A stretch of DNA of 64,000 bases from assembly GCA_001931875.2 (NCBI GenBank), contig MSJH02000808.1, positions 477,823 through 541,822 of the forward strand. Direction: 5' to 3'. The notes under the pieces were generated by a model. That model was given only the letters and a program-made list of their open reading frames with translations, ran no database searches and was not told where the DNA came from. A program made the position numbers and the translations under genes. The DNA comes from Byssochlamys sp. IMV 00236. Lineage: Eukaryota > Ascomycota > Eurotiomycetes > Eurotiales > Thermoascaceae. Each line of letters begins with the position of its first letter. The first letter of the stretch is position 1. Positions 36,334 to 47,742 of this stretch are shown here, one piece after another.

Positions 36334-37059
36334 CGCGGATTGTTTGTTTTCCAGGCGATCTGACAGCTGGGTCCTTGATGGATCTGTCGTGCGATGCGAT
36401 ACCCACGGTATACTATAACCACAGCTAGGCTAATGCGGCTTCGAATAGAGCAAAGCTCAAGGTATAGCCTGCTGCGTGACGATCCAACAAAGACTGAAAA
36501 CAGGTAGAATGGACACTGAACACCAGCTGCGGGCAAATCGCGGAGATGGCCATGCGGCAAAATTATTTTTACGGCCGACGGGAGAGGCAGATCGTGCAAT
36601 TTACCACGTGATATGGCCGCGCAATATAGTCTACATCTAGGATGACAATGTATTCAACAAGGCTCAGTATAGTCGAAAATGGAGAAGGATAAAAAGGGAA
36701 ATCTTTTAGATAATGCCACTAAAGCCGGTTCATCAAATGTACACGGAGAATGTAAATACACCATAGTCCAAGAAATATCCACCCTCAAGAAGCGAGGTCT
36801 CAAAAAAGAATATAAGGTCCATATTGGCAACCTCCAGAGAGAAAAGAAAGCAGGATATTTTAAACGGTCGAGATTTCGTGCACATCTTCATTCATGCTGC
36901 GTCGGTCCGGTCGACATTGGTCGCTAGTCTTGTTTGAGGATGCTCTGTCCGGGAGCCGCATGGGAGTCGTTGGTCATTGCGCATATAACGTATTGAAAGG
37001 GAGAAAAAGAACCATACGAAAAGAGAATCGTAATCGGGAAGAGAGCCGCTGCTCAGCAG
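36334..37059. other. Gene-free interval between tim22 and the DUF4048 gene
   Basis: About 725 bases with no supported gene. It lies 5' of tim22 and 3' of the DUF4048 gene. Confidence 0.4.
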
Positions 37060-38802
37060 CTAATCACTCTTGCTCCCTTTACTCGAGAGCGAAGAGTCCC
37101 GCTTGCTGTGGCGCCGCTCCGGGGAAGAAGAAAGGCTGCGTTCCCATTCAGCCATCAGGCTTGATGCCGTCCGGGTGAGTTTAGAGGTGTTCAGCTTGGC
37201 CAAAGCCGGCCACGGGATGCTTTCTGATATACTCGGGTTTGGCACTGAGTCGGGATGGATGGGGTTCCAATCAGCCACGCTGTGATGATCAGCTATCAAG
37301 TACGCCCAAGCATAGTCCGACTCTGGGATTGGATTGAAAGAATGCAACACTTACCTGGCGTTGGTTCTGGGACTGCTGGCCTGAGTGATAGGAGACTGAT
37401 CTCTCTTCGAGAGAATCGTAGAACTGCTGGAGGTGGGCGTATGCGTCTTCTTTGACTGCGGCGAATCCCACGCCTCCCAACTGTCTTCAACGTCTTGGGA
37501 GTTCGAGTCTCTTCGTTCGTTCTGTGCGATTGGGGTATTTTCTGCCGGTCTGCTGCTGCTTGCGGACGTCTGCCCCGGTGTATCAATGCCGAATTCACTC
37601 CAAAACGACACTCCAATGTCGGCCGGCTTAGTGTCTTTACCAGATTTAGTCACGTCCCTCGCTTTATCCTTCGATGCAGACGACGATGACCTCGATACGC
37701 CACTCGTAGACCTCTCTCCGCTCCTGGGGGTGATACTCCTTTCGGTGCGTCTGGTTGTCGATATCCCTCTGGATTCCGTTGCGCTGATACCCTCTTCTCC
37801 CACAGTAGCCTGCCTAATATCCTCCAGGAACGTCCAGAGACCTTCTCTGAGATCGGACGCCATCTGCTTGCCGGTACGCACCAGTGCATCGCGTGACGAT
37901 GGGGGTATCGATCTCCGCCATTGATGCAAGGACTCTTCTATCGGTTTCCAGTCGTCCAAGTCCTTTCTAGACTCATGGTTACGGTCTATGGACGGCAGAG
38001 TAGCTGACCGCGGTGACCTGGAAGCGCGGATATTATCGTTCTTAGCATCGCCTGCATCTCGTGTCTGCCGGAAACTTCCGTTCAGATCCGGGGACAGCAG
38101 TGAGAGTGTGCGCGTATGTCTGGAACCATGGAAGACACGTCTTCCGTTGGCAGAGATGGACGTCCCTCCGTCACCAGAAGCACGGATGCTTTCTCGCAGT
38201 GCGAGATCGCGGCTGAGCCTCTTTGATGCAACCGATGCCACCGATGGCGAGTCGAGACTGGCGATGCTCTGAGTATCGATGCTGGGTGACTGGTCACCAG
38301 CAGCAGACGTATCAGACTTCAACGGCTTCAGCACCTCCGCCTGAAGGCTGGCCTGTGTCCGCTTCCTCGACCTCTCCGTCAACGCCCACTGTTTCTTCAG
38401 AGTTGCCAAGTCGTTCTCAGCACGCTGGAGCTCCTCCCGGAGCTCGAGCACCCTGCGCTCTTGCGACGCGATCGCGGTCAGGAAATCGTATCCATCGGTC
38501 GAGTCATCGATCAGAGTCGGTGCTGCTGCGAGAGAAGGAGACGAATAGGCTGAGGACTGTGATGCCGGCGTCATGACAGCTGGGAAAGGCGAGTTCTGGT
38601 CGGACCGCAGAGTAGGAGTCGGGGGAACATTGATAGGGAAGTTCAAGGTCATGCGCTTGGCATGTCGAGCAGCACCGTTGGGACGAGCGGGGAGAGACGA
38701 CCGTTTGGAAGCGCGCATCTCATCTGGAGATGGAGGCGAGGCCATCGTCTGGGTCGACTCCGCAGCATTCTTGTCGATAACCGTTTCCGGCGATTCCTCC
38801 AT
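37060..38802 (-). CDS. DUF4048-type Ser-rich coiled-coil protein
   Basis: Two exons (38802..37355 and 37279..37060; intron GTAAGT...ACAG) give 555 residues. Most of the protein is low-complexity and rich in Ser, Arg and Pro, with likely phosphorylation sites (SPRS, SPSID, RSSSSAS). One predicted coiled coil lies near residues 105-155 (FLTAIASQERRVLELREEL and the continuing heptads). A folded-looking helical block reads DDWKPIEESLHQWRRSIPPS, then RTGKQMASDLREGLWTFLEDIRQATVGEE. The tail contains WSEFGIDTPG and SWEAWDSP. This resembles fungal DUF4048 proteins of unknown function. No catalytic motif is present. The 5' region lacks another large frame, so the first Met is accepted. Confidence 0.75.
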
Positions 38803-40243
38803 GATAAGGCGGCGACTGTGAATACAAACAGACTGTATCTACTCTTATGGGAGGCGTTTGCAGTGCGATCGAAGGACAACAGCCACCATCCTTGCAGGTC
38901 AGAAGAACACGTCGACAGCCGGGATAAAGAAGAGCAAGTCAGAAAACGAGGAGAGACGCAGCAAAGGATTAATAACAGAGCGATGCATCGTCTGGAAAAA
39001 GAATCATTCACTGGGCCGTTCTTCTAGACTGCGGACGAGCCGCGGTGGGCCTCGCGAAGCCGCTCATCCTTTCCGTCCGGAGAGAACAACGCCTCGTTTC
39101 AGGGGCTCCAGACGACTCGTCATGCTCCGTGATGAGCGCCGTTGGTTTCGAGAACTTCACGCTTGAGCCACGGTACCTCCTGCAATGTTTCCTGTCAACG
39201 CTGCTCAGCATCGTTGTTCGATCTGGGCCATGTGGCTGTGAGGCGGAAGAAACCGAGCGGTTGGACGAATCTCCGCAGTCTGCCATCCACGGAGGACCCC
39301 ATAGTTATGGTATATCTAGATCCTGTCTCCTTTGCCTGACAGAAGTCTTTTATGCGTAGACTGTCCGCTGCATCAAAATGCGGTCAGTCCAATCCTCCAT
39401 AGAATGCGTGGACGCCCGTTATTTTGTATCCACCGCCTCGTGAAGCCCTGCCCCTAACACTAATCTAGACCGTGAGAGACCTTAGCGCCGCTAAGAGAAA
39501 TGAGACGGGGGCATCTACAGAGCTGTAATTTAATCTCAGTTGTTATTATTATTGTGGCACATCTGACCTTTGAACTCCTTGGACTCCTTGGAGCATTTGT
39601 TGGACCCGCTGTCTCCTATACATTATTTCGCTTCTAGTCTCTTCATTATCACACAGGATGCAATGACGAATCAATCCATCTTACAACTATCAACAGCGAC
39701 AAGAGGCCTATAAATAAGCTTCAAAAGAAAATACTATCTACCTTCGAAGATCAAAAGTGAAGCTGGAGCAAACACAAAATGAGGCATCATCATCATATGG
39801 GAACAAAGATGTCAACAGGGGGATCATCAAGATAAGTCCCTGGGGAAATGGTACAATGGGCATAATACATCAGGGACCAAACTCAGCAAAGGAATCCCTC
39901 TTATCGTACAGGCAATGCAAAGCCCAGCAGACAAAAAGTTACAAACGCCCTGCAGATCAGCAAGCAACTCATGATGCATACGCAGATATAAGTCACGGGG
40001 TATGGGCGTCGTCAACCAGCGGCTGCTTAGATGAAAGAGCAGCAGGCTGGATGCAGTCGAAGAAAATTAAAAGATAAGCGATGCCGATTCCCAGGATACC
40101 ACTGAAGCAAATGGTCGGCGAGATCGAGTGAAGAGAAGATGGGACGAACAGATGCCAATCAAATATACAGTGAAATCGCAATCCGAAGGCCGCCAAATGT
40201 CAAGGCGACCACGTCAAACATCGGGCTGCTCCGGTCTATGTCG
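38803..40243. other. Gene-free interval
   Basis: About 1.4 kb upstream of the DUF4048 gene and downstream of the kinase gene. Overlapping short frames at 39008-39359 are not supported. It probably holds the promoter of the DUF4048 gene and the kinase 3' untranslated region. Confidence 0.4.
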
Positions 40244-42332
40244 TCATACAGCGGGCCATCGAATACGCAGACCTTCTGTCCAGCGCTGATACAAGACATC
40301 GGCCAGCTGCTGCGTATGTTCCATCCCAGGAACATGCTGTCCTGGCAGATTCGGTGACTGGCCTTGCCATTCCACTTCGGCATGGACTTGCGCTGACTGA
40401 CGGCGACGGTGACTCTTGAGATGAGGATTGTTCTGCGCGAGGACCAACCGTGGCTTCTGAGGAGCAGTGGGCGGAGCTTCAGGGAGAAGAGCAGCGGAAA
40501 GCTTTGCGTCCCTGGATAGCAGAAGTCAGCGTCGAACACCCCATTAAATACATGGGAGATACTTACCCTTGAATCTTATCATTCATTAACTTCACGATAT
40601 GGTAGAGGCCTTCTGGATCAACCATTTCCAGATCACTCCAGGCTTCAGCTAACCGTGAAATGGCCTCTCTCTTCTCCCCGTCACCTGTATTCGCAAGGAT
40701 CTCCTGGCAGGACAGGCCGACAGCCTTGTTGTACGCTCTTCGACCAAGCTGCGCCTCCTTGCTGTTGCTGTCCGAGAACAGAGTCTTCTGTCCCATATTC
40801 TCCTCCATACCCGCAGGCAGTGAAGAGTACTGGCCGTCGTCTCCTACCACTTTGTCTGACGTGCGGCGGAACTGACGAACGGTAGATGGGCTGTTTCCAA
40901 AACTCAGGTTCAAGCCCAGTGGCTGTTTCACGCCACTAGACTTGCGCTTGCTGTTGGCTCTCTTGACGGACGGAGAACGTTCGGGTCCTGTCACCCGCCG
41001 CACTGTGAAGTTGGCAGCAGGCTGAGGCGGGTACTGCGGACTCTCGATATGGAGATTCTCCATTCCCTGAGACATTTCTGTCTCTTGCTCCTCGGGACAT
41101 TCAAGTGGGATCGTGGGCAGCTTCTTCCTCCGCAGTGTCTGCTTGGGAATGGCCATTGTCGGTGCTTTGACTGTGTCGAAGACCCATCCATCATCATCAT
41201 CTTTGGGCGATATGGTATTCCTGAGACGGTTAGCTTTTGTTCATCTCGACAGGGTCTCGTTGACCTACAGAGACTCCGCATAGTATTTGACATTGTCTGT
41301 CTGGCCCTTTCCTGAGTCCCAGTCATGTTTCCGTTGGATCAACTCCTGCAAGGCCTCCGTCTTCCCGGCGTTCCTTATGAATTTATGTCTAAGCAGTTCC
41401 TTTGCCGAAGGTCTCCGATCCGGGTCCTTGATCAGACACTGAGCGATAAAATCCTTTACGGTGTTGCTGAAATCATTCCCTTCAAGTCGAGGAGCGGGTG
41501 CCTTCGGAATCAGGAACAGGACTTTCATCGGATGCGTGCTCGCATTCGGTGGCTCCCCGTTGAGCATCTCCATTGCCGTGATACCAAGAGACCAGACGTC
41601 TGCCTTGAAGTCATATCCAGCCTGCTGGATAACCTCCGGCGCCATCCAGAAAGGCGTCCCGACGAATGTGTTCCTTTGAGATTTGATATTAGTGAGTTGT
41701 GCGGCGACTCCGAAATCCGCCAGTTTGACCTTTCCGGCATGCGAGAGGAGAACATTTGCCGCCTTGATATCCCGGTGAATCTTTCCTTCGTTGTGCAGGT
41801 AATCCAGACCTAAAAGCAACTCGCGACAGATGATGGCAACATGGGCTTCGTTGAAAACTCCGGGTTTGAGCTATCAAAATCAGCTTTGGTACATCCCACG
41901 TCGAGTCCAAATCGGTATTACCAGGTCCAGACACGAGCCTCCTCCCAAGAATTCCATGACAATCCACAGCTTGTGGCCCCGCAAGAAGCTTGCCTTGTAT
42001 TGTGTGACGAAAGGACTGGCACATGTCGCCAGGACCGAGATCTCTTGTTGAATTTCTTGGATGTCATCTTCACTCGATTCAAGGTCGATCTGGAGAAGAA
42101 TGACAATGTCAGCTGGGCCCACGACCACAGGAGCTCACTCAACATACGTGCTTGATAGCAACCAGCTCTCCAGTCTCCTTCTCAATGGCTTTGTATACGG
42201 TCCCGAAGCTTCCACCTGTTTGCAGTTACCGCTGTTAGCACAAGAAGCTGACAACAAGACACAATGCTATGAATTGAGTAACTCACTCCCCAACTCCTCC
42301 ATCATCTGGTATCGATTGGCCATGTCTTCCAT
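40244..42332 (-). CDS. Ste20-family germinal-centre-type serine/threonine kinase (MST3/Nak1/Sid1-like)
   Basis: Six exons (42332..42287, 42215..42148, 42089..41922, 41870..41269, 41220..40567, 40511..40244) join in frame to 601 residues. The kinase domain comes first, as in germinal-centre kinases. The Gly loop is [11 protein letters not shown] (residues 15-25). The catalytic Lys is K37 in [15 protein letters not shown] gives the catalytic Asp at 128. DFG is at 146 and [11 protein letters not shown] is the activation-loop signature. A basic Ser-rich regulatory tail follows ([20 protein letters not shown]). A short helical block lies near residues 440-515, and the C-terminus includes [20 protein letters not shown]. 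Fungal members control polarity or septation (Nak1/Pod6, Kic1, Sid1). I cannot decide which orthologue this is. No PAK-type CRIB domain is present. Confidence 0.9.
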
Positions 42333-43948
42333 CTTGCCTTACCGGCGACTTGCGCAGGAACAAGAAAAGTCGACGTCCAAACACGGAAACCAGCAAATCA
42401 ACAGCACAAGCCCCCTCTGTTCGTCGAATCTAGGCTCTCGCCTGAATCGCAAGCAGCCCAGAGACAACAACTCAAAACGAGCAGCGGAGCTTGAAGCCTG
42501 AAGGAGGGGAAAGACAACCCGACACAAGCAGCCCAAAGGGACGCGGAACGAGGGAGTGATTCGGGAAGAATGCGGGCGAACAAATTGATTATTATCTATC
42601 AAACGTCGCCTATCCCAAAAAGCTGCCGATCAAACCGTCCGAGCGGTCACCCGGAGCCTTTCGCAGCCGTGGGCCATCGTCCTCCCCTACCTAAACTTCT
42701 TCGAAGGTTGCCGCTGAAGTTCCGCGGCCAACATCCCGTCGCGCATAGCAACCAGGACACGCTAATGCGGCGTTATTTTAGGGCGGGTCTTTTAGATGTT
42801 CCACCCCCGGGTTGCTACCATGGGATTGTGATTGTGAGCAGATAATAATACTCTATAATATACGATAAATCTTCTATCGAGAAGGTCGGATCAGATGAGT
42901 ACAATATTCGATTATATTCCTGAAGATGACACACAAGAGATCATGTTTTTGCCTCATTGCCTTTTTCCCAATAACGAAAGAGATTTCCTGTTGCTGACAA
43001 TCACATCAGCCCCCTCTCTACATCGTCCCGTTTCGGCAACTTGTTTACATCAAGAAGATAATAATAACCAAAAGAAAATCGAACCACCTAAACGGGAGGA
43101 TGTCTCACCGCTCAATATCCGAGAAGCGGATACCCGTCATATCACATCACACCTGATCATTGGCGATAATACGAGCAGATCACTACATCCATTGTCATCT
43201 AGAAGAGTCTCCCGTTGTACCGTGTCTTCTACTCTACAAAGTCAATTCGCGTTCGAGCCTCGGGACGGGAATTACTGTCGTTAGCAAAGCGACCCCGCTA
43301 GGAACTATACATAAAGAGGGGAATAGAAAACGAAAAAAAAAAATAAGAAATGAACATAAACATAAAAATAAAATAAAAAAAGACAACAATAAAGCACGAG
43401 GAATCAAACCAAGCTGAACTACATAACACCCCATCCTTCTCTTCCCTTTTCCTTCATATGAATCTTTTTTGCACAGTTCTCGTAAAAGCCACAAGGCAAG
43501 CAAAACGCAAGGACATCACGCTACCCCTCCACAACATAAACTTCCACGCTTCTACGCTCCCCCTTGCTTCGTACCTGAGCTCCAAGCCCTCCACAGCACA
43601 GAGAAGATACGATGATTCGCACGTCAAGGACGTCACCTGCCAGGTACAGAAGCTGTCATTGCCTAGTTGCCCAAGTCTAGGTTCCATTCTTGGGGGTCTA
43701 GAATGAACTTTATATTGCTTATGCCTCTTCTAGGAGGAGTCTTATTGCTGGTGGTACCGTGGTAGATACTGGTTGCACTTTCCTACTCAGGTCGTAAAGT
43801 GAGAAGGCCGAGGGTATATTACACGAATGGCTGCTCTAGATGTACAGTACATGCTTGCTTTGGTCCTGTGGACATTTCCTTACGGTTCACGTGCTGCCCG
43901 TGGGAAGATAGAATGAAGATGAAGCTGGAGCTGTCGCTTTTGGATTGT
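42333..43948. other. Gene-free interval
   Basis: About 1.6 kb upstream of the kinase gene and downstream of the dehydrogenase gene. The open frame at 42895-43284 has no family resemblance. An A-rich patch lies at about 43330-43400. Confidence 0.4.
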
Positions 43949-45642
43949 TTATATATACTTGTAAGGGTTCATGATTCCGTTCTTATGTCAAAGTTAGTCT
44001 CGCGTCATTCGTGAACAGTGAGATACCTAGGTCTACTTACCGGATCGTAGAGGTTCTTGATCTGCTTCATCAGCTTCAAGTTCGTGTCGTTCTGACTGTA
44101 GCCGATGAACTCCTTCTTAGCAAGCCCCAGTCCATGCTCGGCGCTGATACTGCCATTGCGCTTCTGGATCCACTCGTACACCCACGGCTCGATCGCCTTC
44201 TCGACATCCTTGTTGTACTGTCGCACGGAGACGTTCAAGTGAAGGTTCGAGTCACCCATGTGGCCGTATCCGACGACGTCTCTGACCGGGAAGGAGTCGT
44301 CATCTCCGACGAAGCCCAGCTTTGTCAGACGCTCCCGGCAGTCCTCGACAAGCTGGTAGAGTTCCGCCAACGGGATGGAAACATCGTACTTGTAAGTACC
44401 ACCCAGGTGGCTCAGGGTTTCCGTGATGCCCTCACGCCAGCCCCAGAGCGCCTGGATCTGAGACTCATCTTGCGCCAGAACACCGTCCGCAACGATGCCT
44501 TCACCCATGATATACTCCAGGAAGCTTTCCAGTTTAGCAATGTCATGCTCCGCATTGGATCCACTGGTCTCGATCAGGCAGTAGAAGGGGTAGTCTCCCT
44601 CCAGGGGGCGCTTGTTTCCAGTAACCTTGTGCACCAAGTTCTGCGTCCGTCCGTCCATCAGCTCAAACGCAGACAGGATCTCGGACAGTTGTCCCTTGGC
44701 CTCCTTGTAGGCCTGACGGACCTGCTCGAAGCTCTCCAGACCGAAGTAAGCGACGTTGACAGCCTTGGGACGAGGAGGGCACAGGATGGACACTCCGGTG
44801 ATGATTCCAATCGTACCCTCGGCGCCAATGAAGAGCTGCTTGAGGTCGTAGCCGGTGTTGTTCTTTCGAAGCGTCGAGAGACCATCAAGAATGGTGCCAT
44901 CGGGCAGGACAGCCTCAATCCCCAGCACGTTTCCGTGTAGACTTCCGTAACGCAGCAGACGCAGTCCACCAGCGTTCGTAGCGACATTGCCGCCAATGTG
45001 GCAGGATCCCTTGGCACCCAGATCCAGAGGGAACAGATGGTCTCGCTCTGCCAGATACTGATCGGCTACCTCCAGAATGACACCCGCATCGGCAACCAGG
45101 ACTCCAGTGGCTTCATCGAACGAACGGATCTTGTTCATCCGCGAGGTGTTGATGACAATCTCGTCGAAAACAGGAACAGATCCTCCGACCAGTCCGGTGT
45201 TTCCACCCTGCGGCACCACAGCGAGCTTGTTCTCATTGCAGTATTTCAAGATCTGGCTGACTTCCTCCTTTGTCTGGGGCTTGAGCACGAGTCTGGTGTG
45301 TCCGCGGTACTTGCGCATCCAGTCGCTGTTGAATGGCTCGATATCGTCTGCTGCTTCCGTCGTCACGCCATCAATGACGGCAGACTGAGCGTCCATGAGA
45401 CTTTTGAAGTAGCGAACATGCTCTTCTGTCAGATCCGCGAACTTGGGGTCCCGCTTGACGTTAGGATAGGCGGCGCTCGTATATTTGATTTCCTTTGTAG
45501 CGTCCGCTCCGACTGCGGAGGAGACGCTGAACGACCGCACCGCTGCTGCGGGCGCGTAAGGGACAATGGGGCGTGCGACGCGGCTGGCCCTGGGCAGTCG
45601 TGCCCGGCGAAGAGCAATTGAGACGCCTCTTGCGGTCGACAT
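43949..45642 (-). CDS. Mitochondrial FAD-linked D-2-hydroxyacid dehydrogenase (D-lactate/D-2-hydroxyglutarate, Dld2-like)
   Basis: A large exon (45642..44041) is followed by a 33-nt last exon (43981..43949) that supplies the family ending DPNGIMNPYKYI. Total 544 residues. Without that exon the frame would run into an unrelated tail. The N-terminus from Met at 45642 is a strong mitochondrial presequence rich in Arg and Ala with no acids (ALRRARLPRASRVARP). The FAD-binding domain has VPQGGNTGLVGGSVP and HIGGNVATNAGG. The C-terminal domain has GAEGTIGIITGV, GYGHMGDSNLHLNV (metal-binding His) and SAEHGLGLAKK. The enzyme oxidises D-2-hydroxyacids to 2-oxoacids and passes electrons to cytochrome c or the quinone pool. 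Lactate versus 2-hydroxyglutarate preference is not decidable here. A Met 19 codons upstream (45699) would disturb the presequence. Confidence 0.92.
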
Positions 45643-46510
45643 TATTGTTGGTGTATGAAGGTGAAGGAAGAAGTCGAGTCGAGACGAATATGACATCAAA
45701 AATATTCGGATTCTTCTCCGCCGCTAGCGATCGGAGGCTTGGTCGGAGGTAACCCCCAACCAGACAACGGAGCGTAGAATGTAATACTACAAAGGTTTTG
45801 ATGCAGCCGATTCTTGGGAGCTGTAACATACAGGTATTGCTGCTATTATTTCATTGTACTTCTCAGATTTATAGTAGATGGTTAGGCCTCGTTATGTGCG
45901 TAGACTTGAAGTAATGTATGGCAAAGACGTTGCAGGCCGAACAATATATGTTTCGAGGACCTTGATCAATCCATGAACGCGAAATAACACTGCATCAGGA
46001 TTTCCCATTTCTACCTGCTAGGTTTGGTCGCTATAACATTACGGAAGCATCCTTCAAGACAATACTGGGTGCATCAAGTATCCCGGTCGTGTCACAGTGC
46101 AGATATCGGAATACTCCATTATCGTGTTTGCTGCTCTATGGATGAACTGCACAAGCTCCAAGTCCAGCTAGCCTGCTAGATGAACCCCACGTTCTCTTCC
46201 CGCTTCCAACCCCCACTTTCGATGCGAGAGACCCTCAAGCGTTGTTATTATAATTTGACTTATTTGCCATCCTGCTCTAGACTCTATGGTAGAGTATGAT
46301 GTCGGCTGGTGCCACTGATAAGTTAGTTTCCATATCATCCAGGCACCGACCGAAGCTGGCAGAACTTCGGCGGAGGCAACAGACCCAAACAGGACTAGTC
46401 CCTCGCTTAACGGATCTCGCTTACACTAGCGCGAAACCCTCTTCCCGCTCCAAGGTATTTAAGCCTCCTCGACCGGCCCTCCTTTGATCTTTTTCTTTCT
46501 TTTCCTCTCC
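45643..46510. promoter_or_regulatory. Divergent spacer between the dehydrogenase gene and U4 snRNA
   Basis: About 870 bases without a coding gene. A TATA-like TATTTAAG near 46456-46463 lies about 50 bases upstream of U4. Confidence 0.45.
46456..46463 (+). promoter_or_regulatory. TATA-like element upstream of U4
   Basis: TATTTAAG about 50 bases upstream of the predicted U4 5' end. The only clear AT-rich core-promoter-like site in this GC-richer stretch. Assignment is by position only. Confidence 0.35.
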
Positions 46511-46643
46511 ATCCTAGTGCACGGGCATACGCGTATCAGTGAGGATTCGTCCGAGATCGCGTTTTTGCTAGTTGAAAACTACCTAGTTTGACCGCTCCAG
46601 TTGGTCTTCGGATCGGCTGGGAATTTTTGAAAATCAAGTTCCA
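46511..46643 (+). ncRNA. U4: U4 spliceosomal snRNA
   Basis: Starts ATCCTAGTGCACGGG, very close to the yeast U4 5' end. It continues with the 5' stem-loop and kink-turn (TATCAGTGAGGATTCGTCCG then AGATCGCG), bounded by a CGCG/CGCG pairing. Next is the conserved TTTTTGCTAGTTGAAAAC, whose neighbours pair with U6. A 3' hairpin (CCAGTTGGTC...GGCTGG) and the Sm site GAATTTTTGAAAA near 46621-46633 follow. U4 holds U6 inactive in the tri-snRNP and interacts with Snu13/15.5K through the kink-turn. The 3' end is estimated from the Sm site. Transcription is expected from a polymerase II snRNA promoter. Confidence 0.9.
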
Positions 46644-47742
46644 TGACTCCCTACTGGATGGGTTCGGAGTCTTGTCAAACTGTGCTTTGCAGATCACCTC
46701 TGCAGGCACGACCGCTCCGCGATGCGTTTGAGGGAACTCGATAACGCTGCGAGTGGTTTGGGAAGATCGATCTTCTTTTCACTACTGTTCTAGCTGTCCT
46801 TGAGATAGCCTGTAGAGAAGAGAGATGCGATTCTGGCGTACGTTATTCCGATAGATCGATCGTCTATGGGAAACGTGGCTTGAGGTCTCGGTTTGGTGGA
46901 TGATTTACAATCACGTGATCACCTCCGTTACACTCTAGCACACTTTGGTGGCTGGCTCCCAGACAACATCGGCAGAGAGTCTTGTCTGTCGAAAACAGCC
47001 CAAGCACAATACTCCTGTAGATAGAGCACTGCTAGAAAACCCAATGTATCCTTTCAACACATTAAACCACTCTTCTATGCGAGGTGTGTGACAGTTAAGT
47101 CATTCGTATCAGGCCAAAGGATGCCGATCGATGGGCCACCACTCAAGCTACCAGGTGTAGATAGGGCTGAAATGCCGCAGAATCCTTGCAATTTTCTCGA
47201 CGGTGGTCAGTAACAGAATCAATCATTTCTCCTGTCCATTCAGATAGATCCCCAACCCGAGTTAGTGAAGAGACGGTTGCGGTCGAGGAATCTGAACTAT
47301 ACGAGGATCAACAAGCTCTCATGCTTTCATTTGGTTCGTCGCCTGGTGAGAGCAGACAACTTGACCGCTAGCTAGATGATCGGATACTTTGATGACGCGA
47401 TTGTCATACTTTGAGCCTCCAAGGAGGTGAGTCTCAGGACGAGAACGGCAGAGGTTGCCAAGGCAGTTCCGGTCCGGCCTTTTACATACTGGTTATGAAC
47501 GAAACGCTGCTCTGGTTACCCGTAATGCGGACAGGCTAATTTCTCAATGTATATGTACAGATACAAGACAGTGTTATGCGTCCCAACCAACACTGTTATT
47601 CAGACAATGGTTTATGTCGGAGCCTGTCTGTTGGCAGGCCTCCTATCGGGTTCCTCCCACGCCTTTCTAGCTCTACCCACAGAGATGGATAGGTGAGCTA
47701 GTTGCTAGAGAACTCGAGCTCAGCGAGCTTCGCTTCCAGAAT
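46644..47742. other. Gene-free interval
   Basis: About 1.1 kb between U4 and the 3' end of the cysteine synthase gene. No gene is supported. It contains copy C of the dispersed repeat. Confidence 0.4.
47663..47726 (+). repeat. Dispersed repeat, copy C
   Basis: Reads TTTCTAGCTCTACCCACAGA, then GATGGATAGG and GAGCTAGTTGCTAGAGAA. The block GAGCTAGTTGCTAGAGAA is an exact match to the reverse complement of copy A. Copy C ends just beyond the 3' end of the cysteine synthase coding region. Confidence 0.5.

Noticed and set aside
37433..37924. 163-codon plus-strand frame opposite the DUF4048 gene
   Set aside because: Antisense shadow of the Ser-rich coding sequence.
42895..43284. 129-codon plus-strand frame
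   Set aside because: Composition and lack of motifs suggest chance. It lies in the promoter region of the kinase gene.
44011..44940. 309-codon open frame on the plus strand opposite the dehydrogenase gene
   Set aside because: It is exactly antisense to a strongly conserved coding exon. Codon bias of the real gene keeps the opposite frame open. The translation has no family features.
44998..45621. 207-codon plus-strand frame
   Set aside because: Antisense shadow of the same dehydrogenase exon.
45643..45699. Upstream Met as start of the dehydrogenase
   Set aside because: It adds 19 residues (including Asp and His) ahead of a complete mitochondrial presequence. The internal Met at 45642 fits better.
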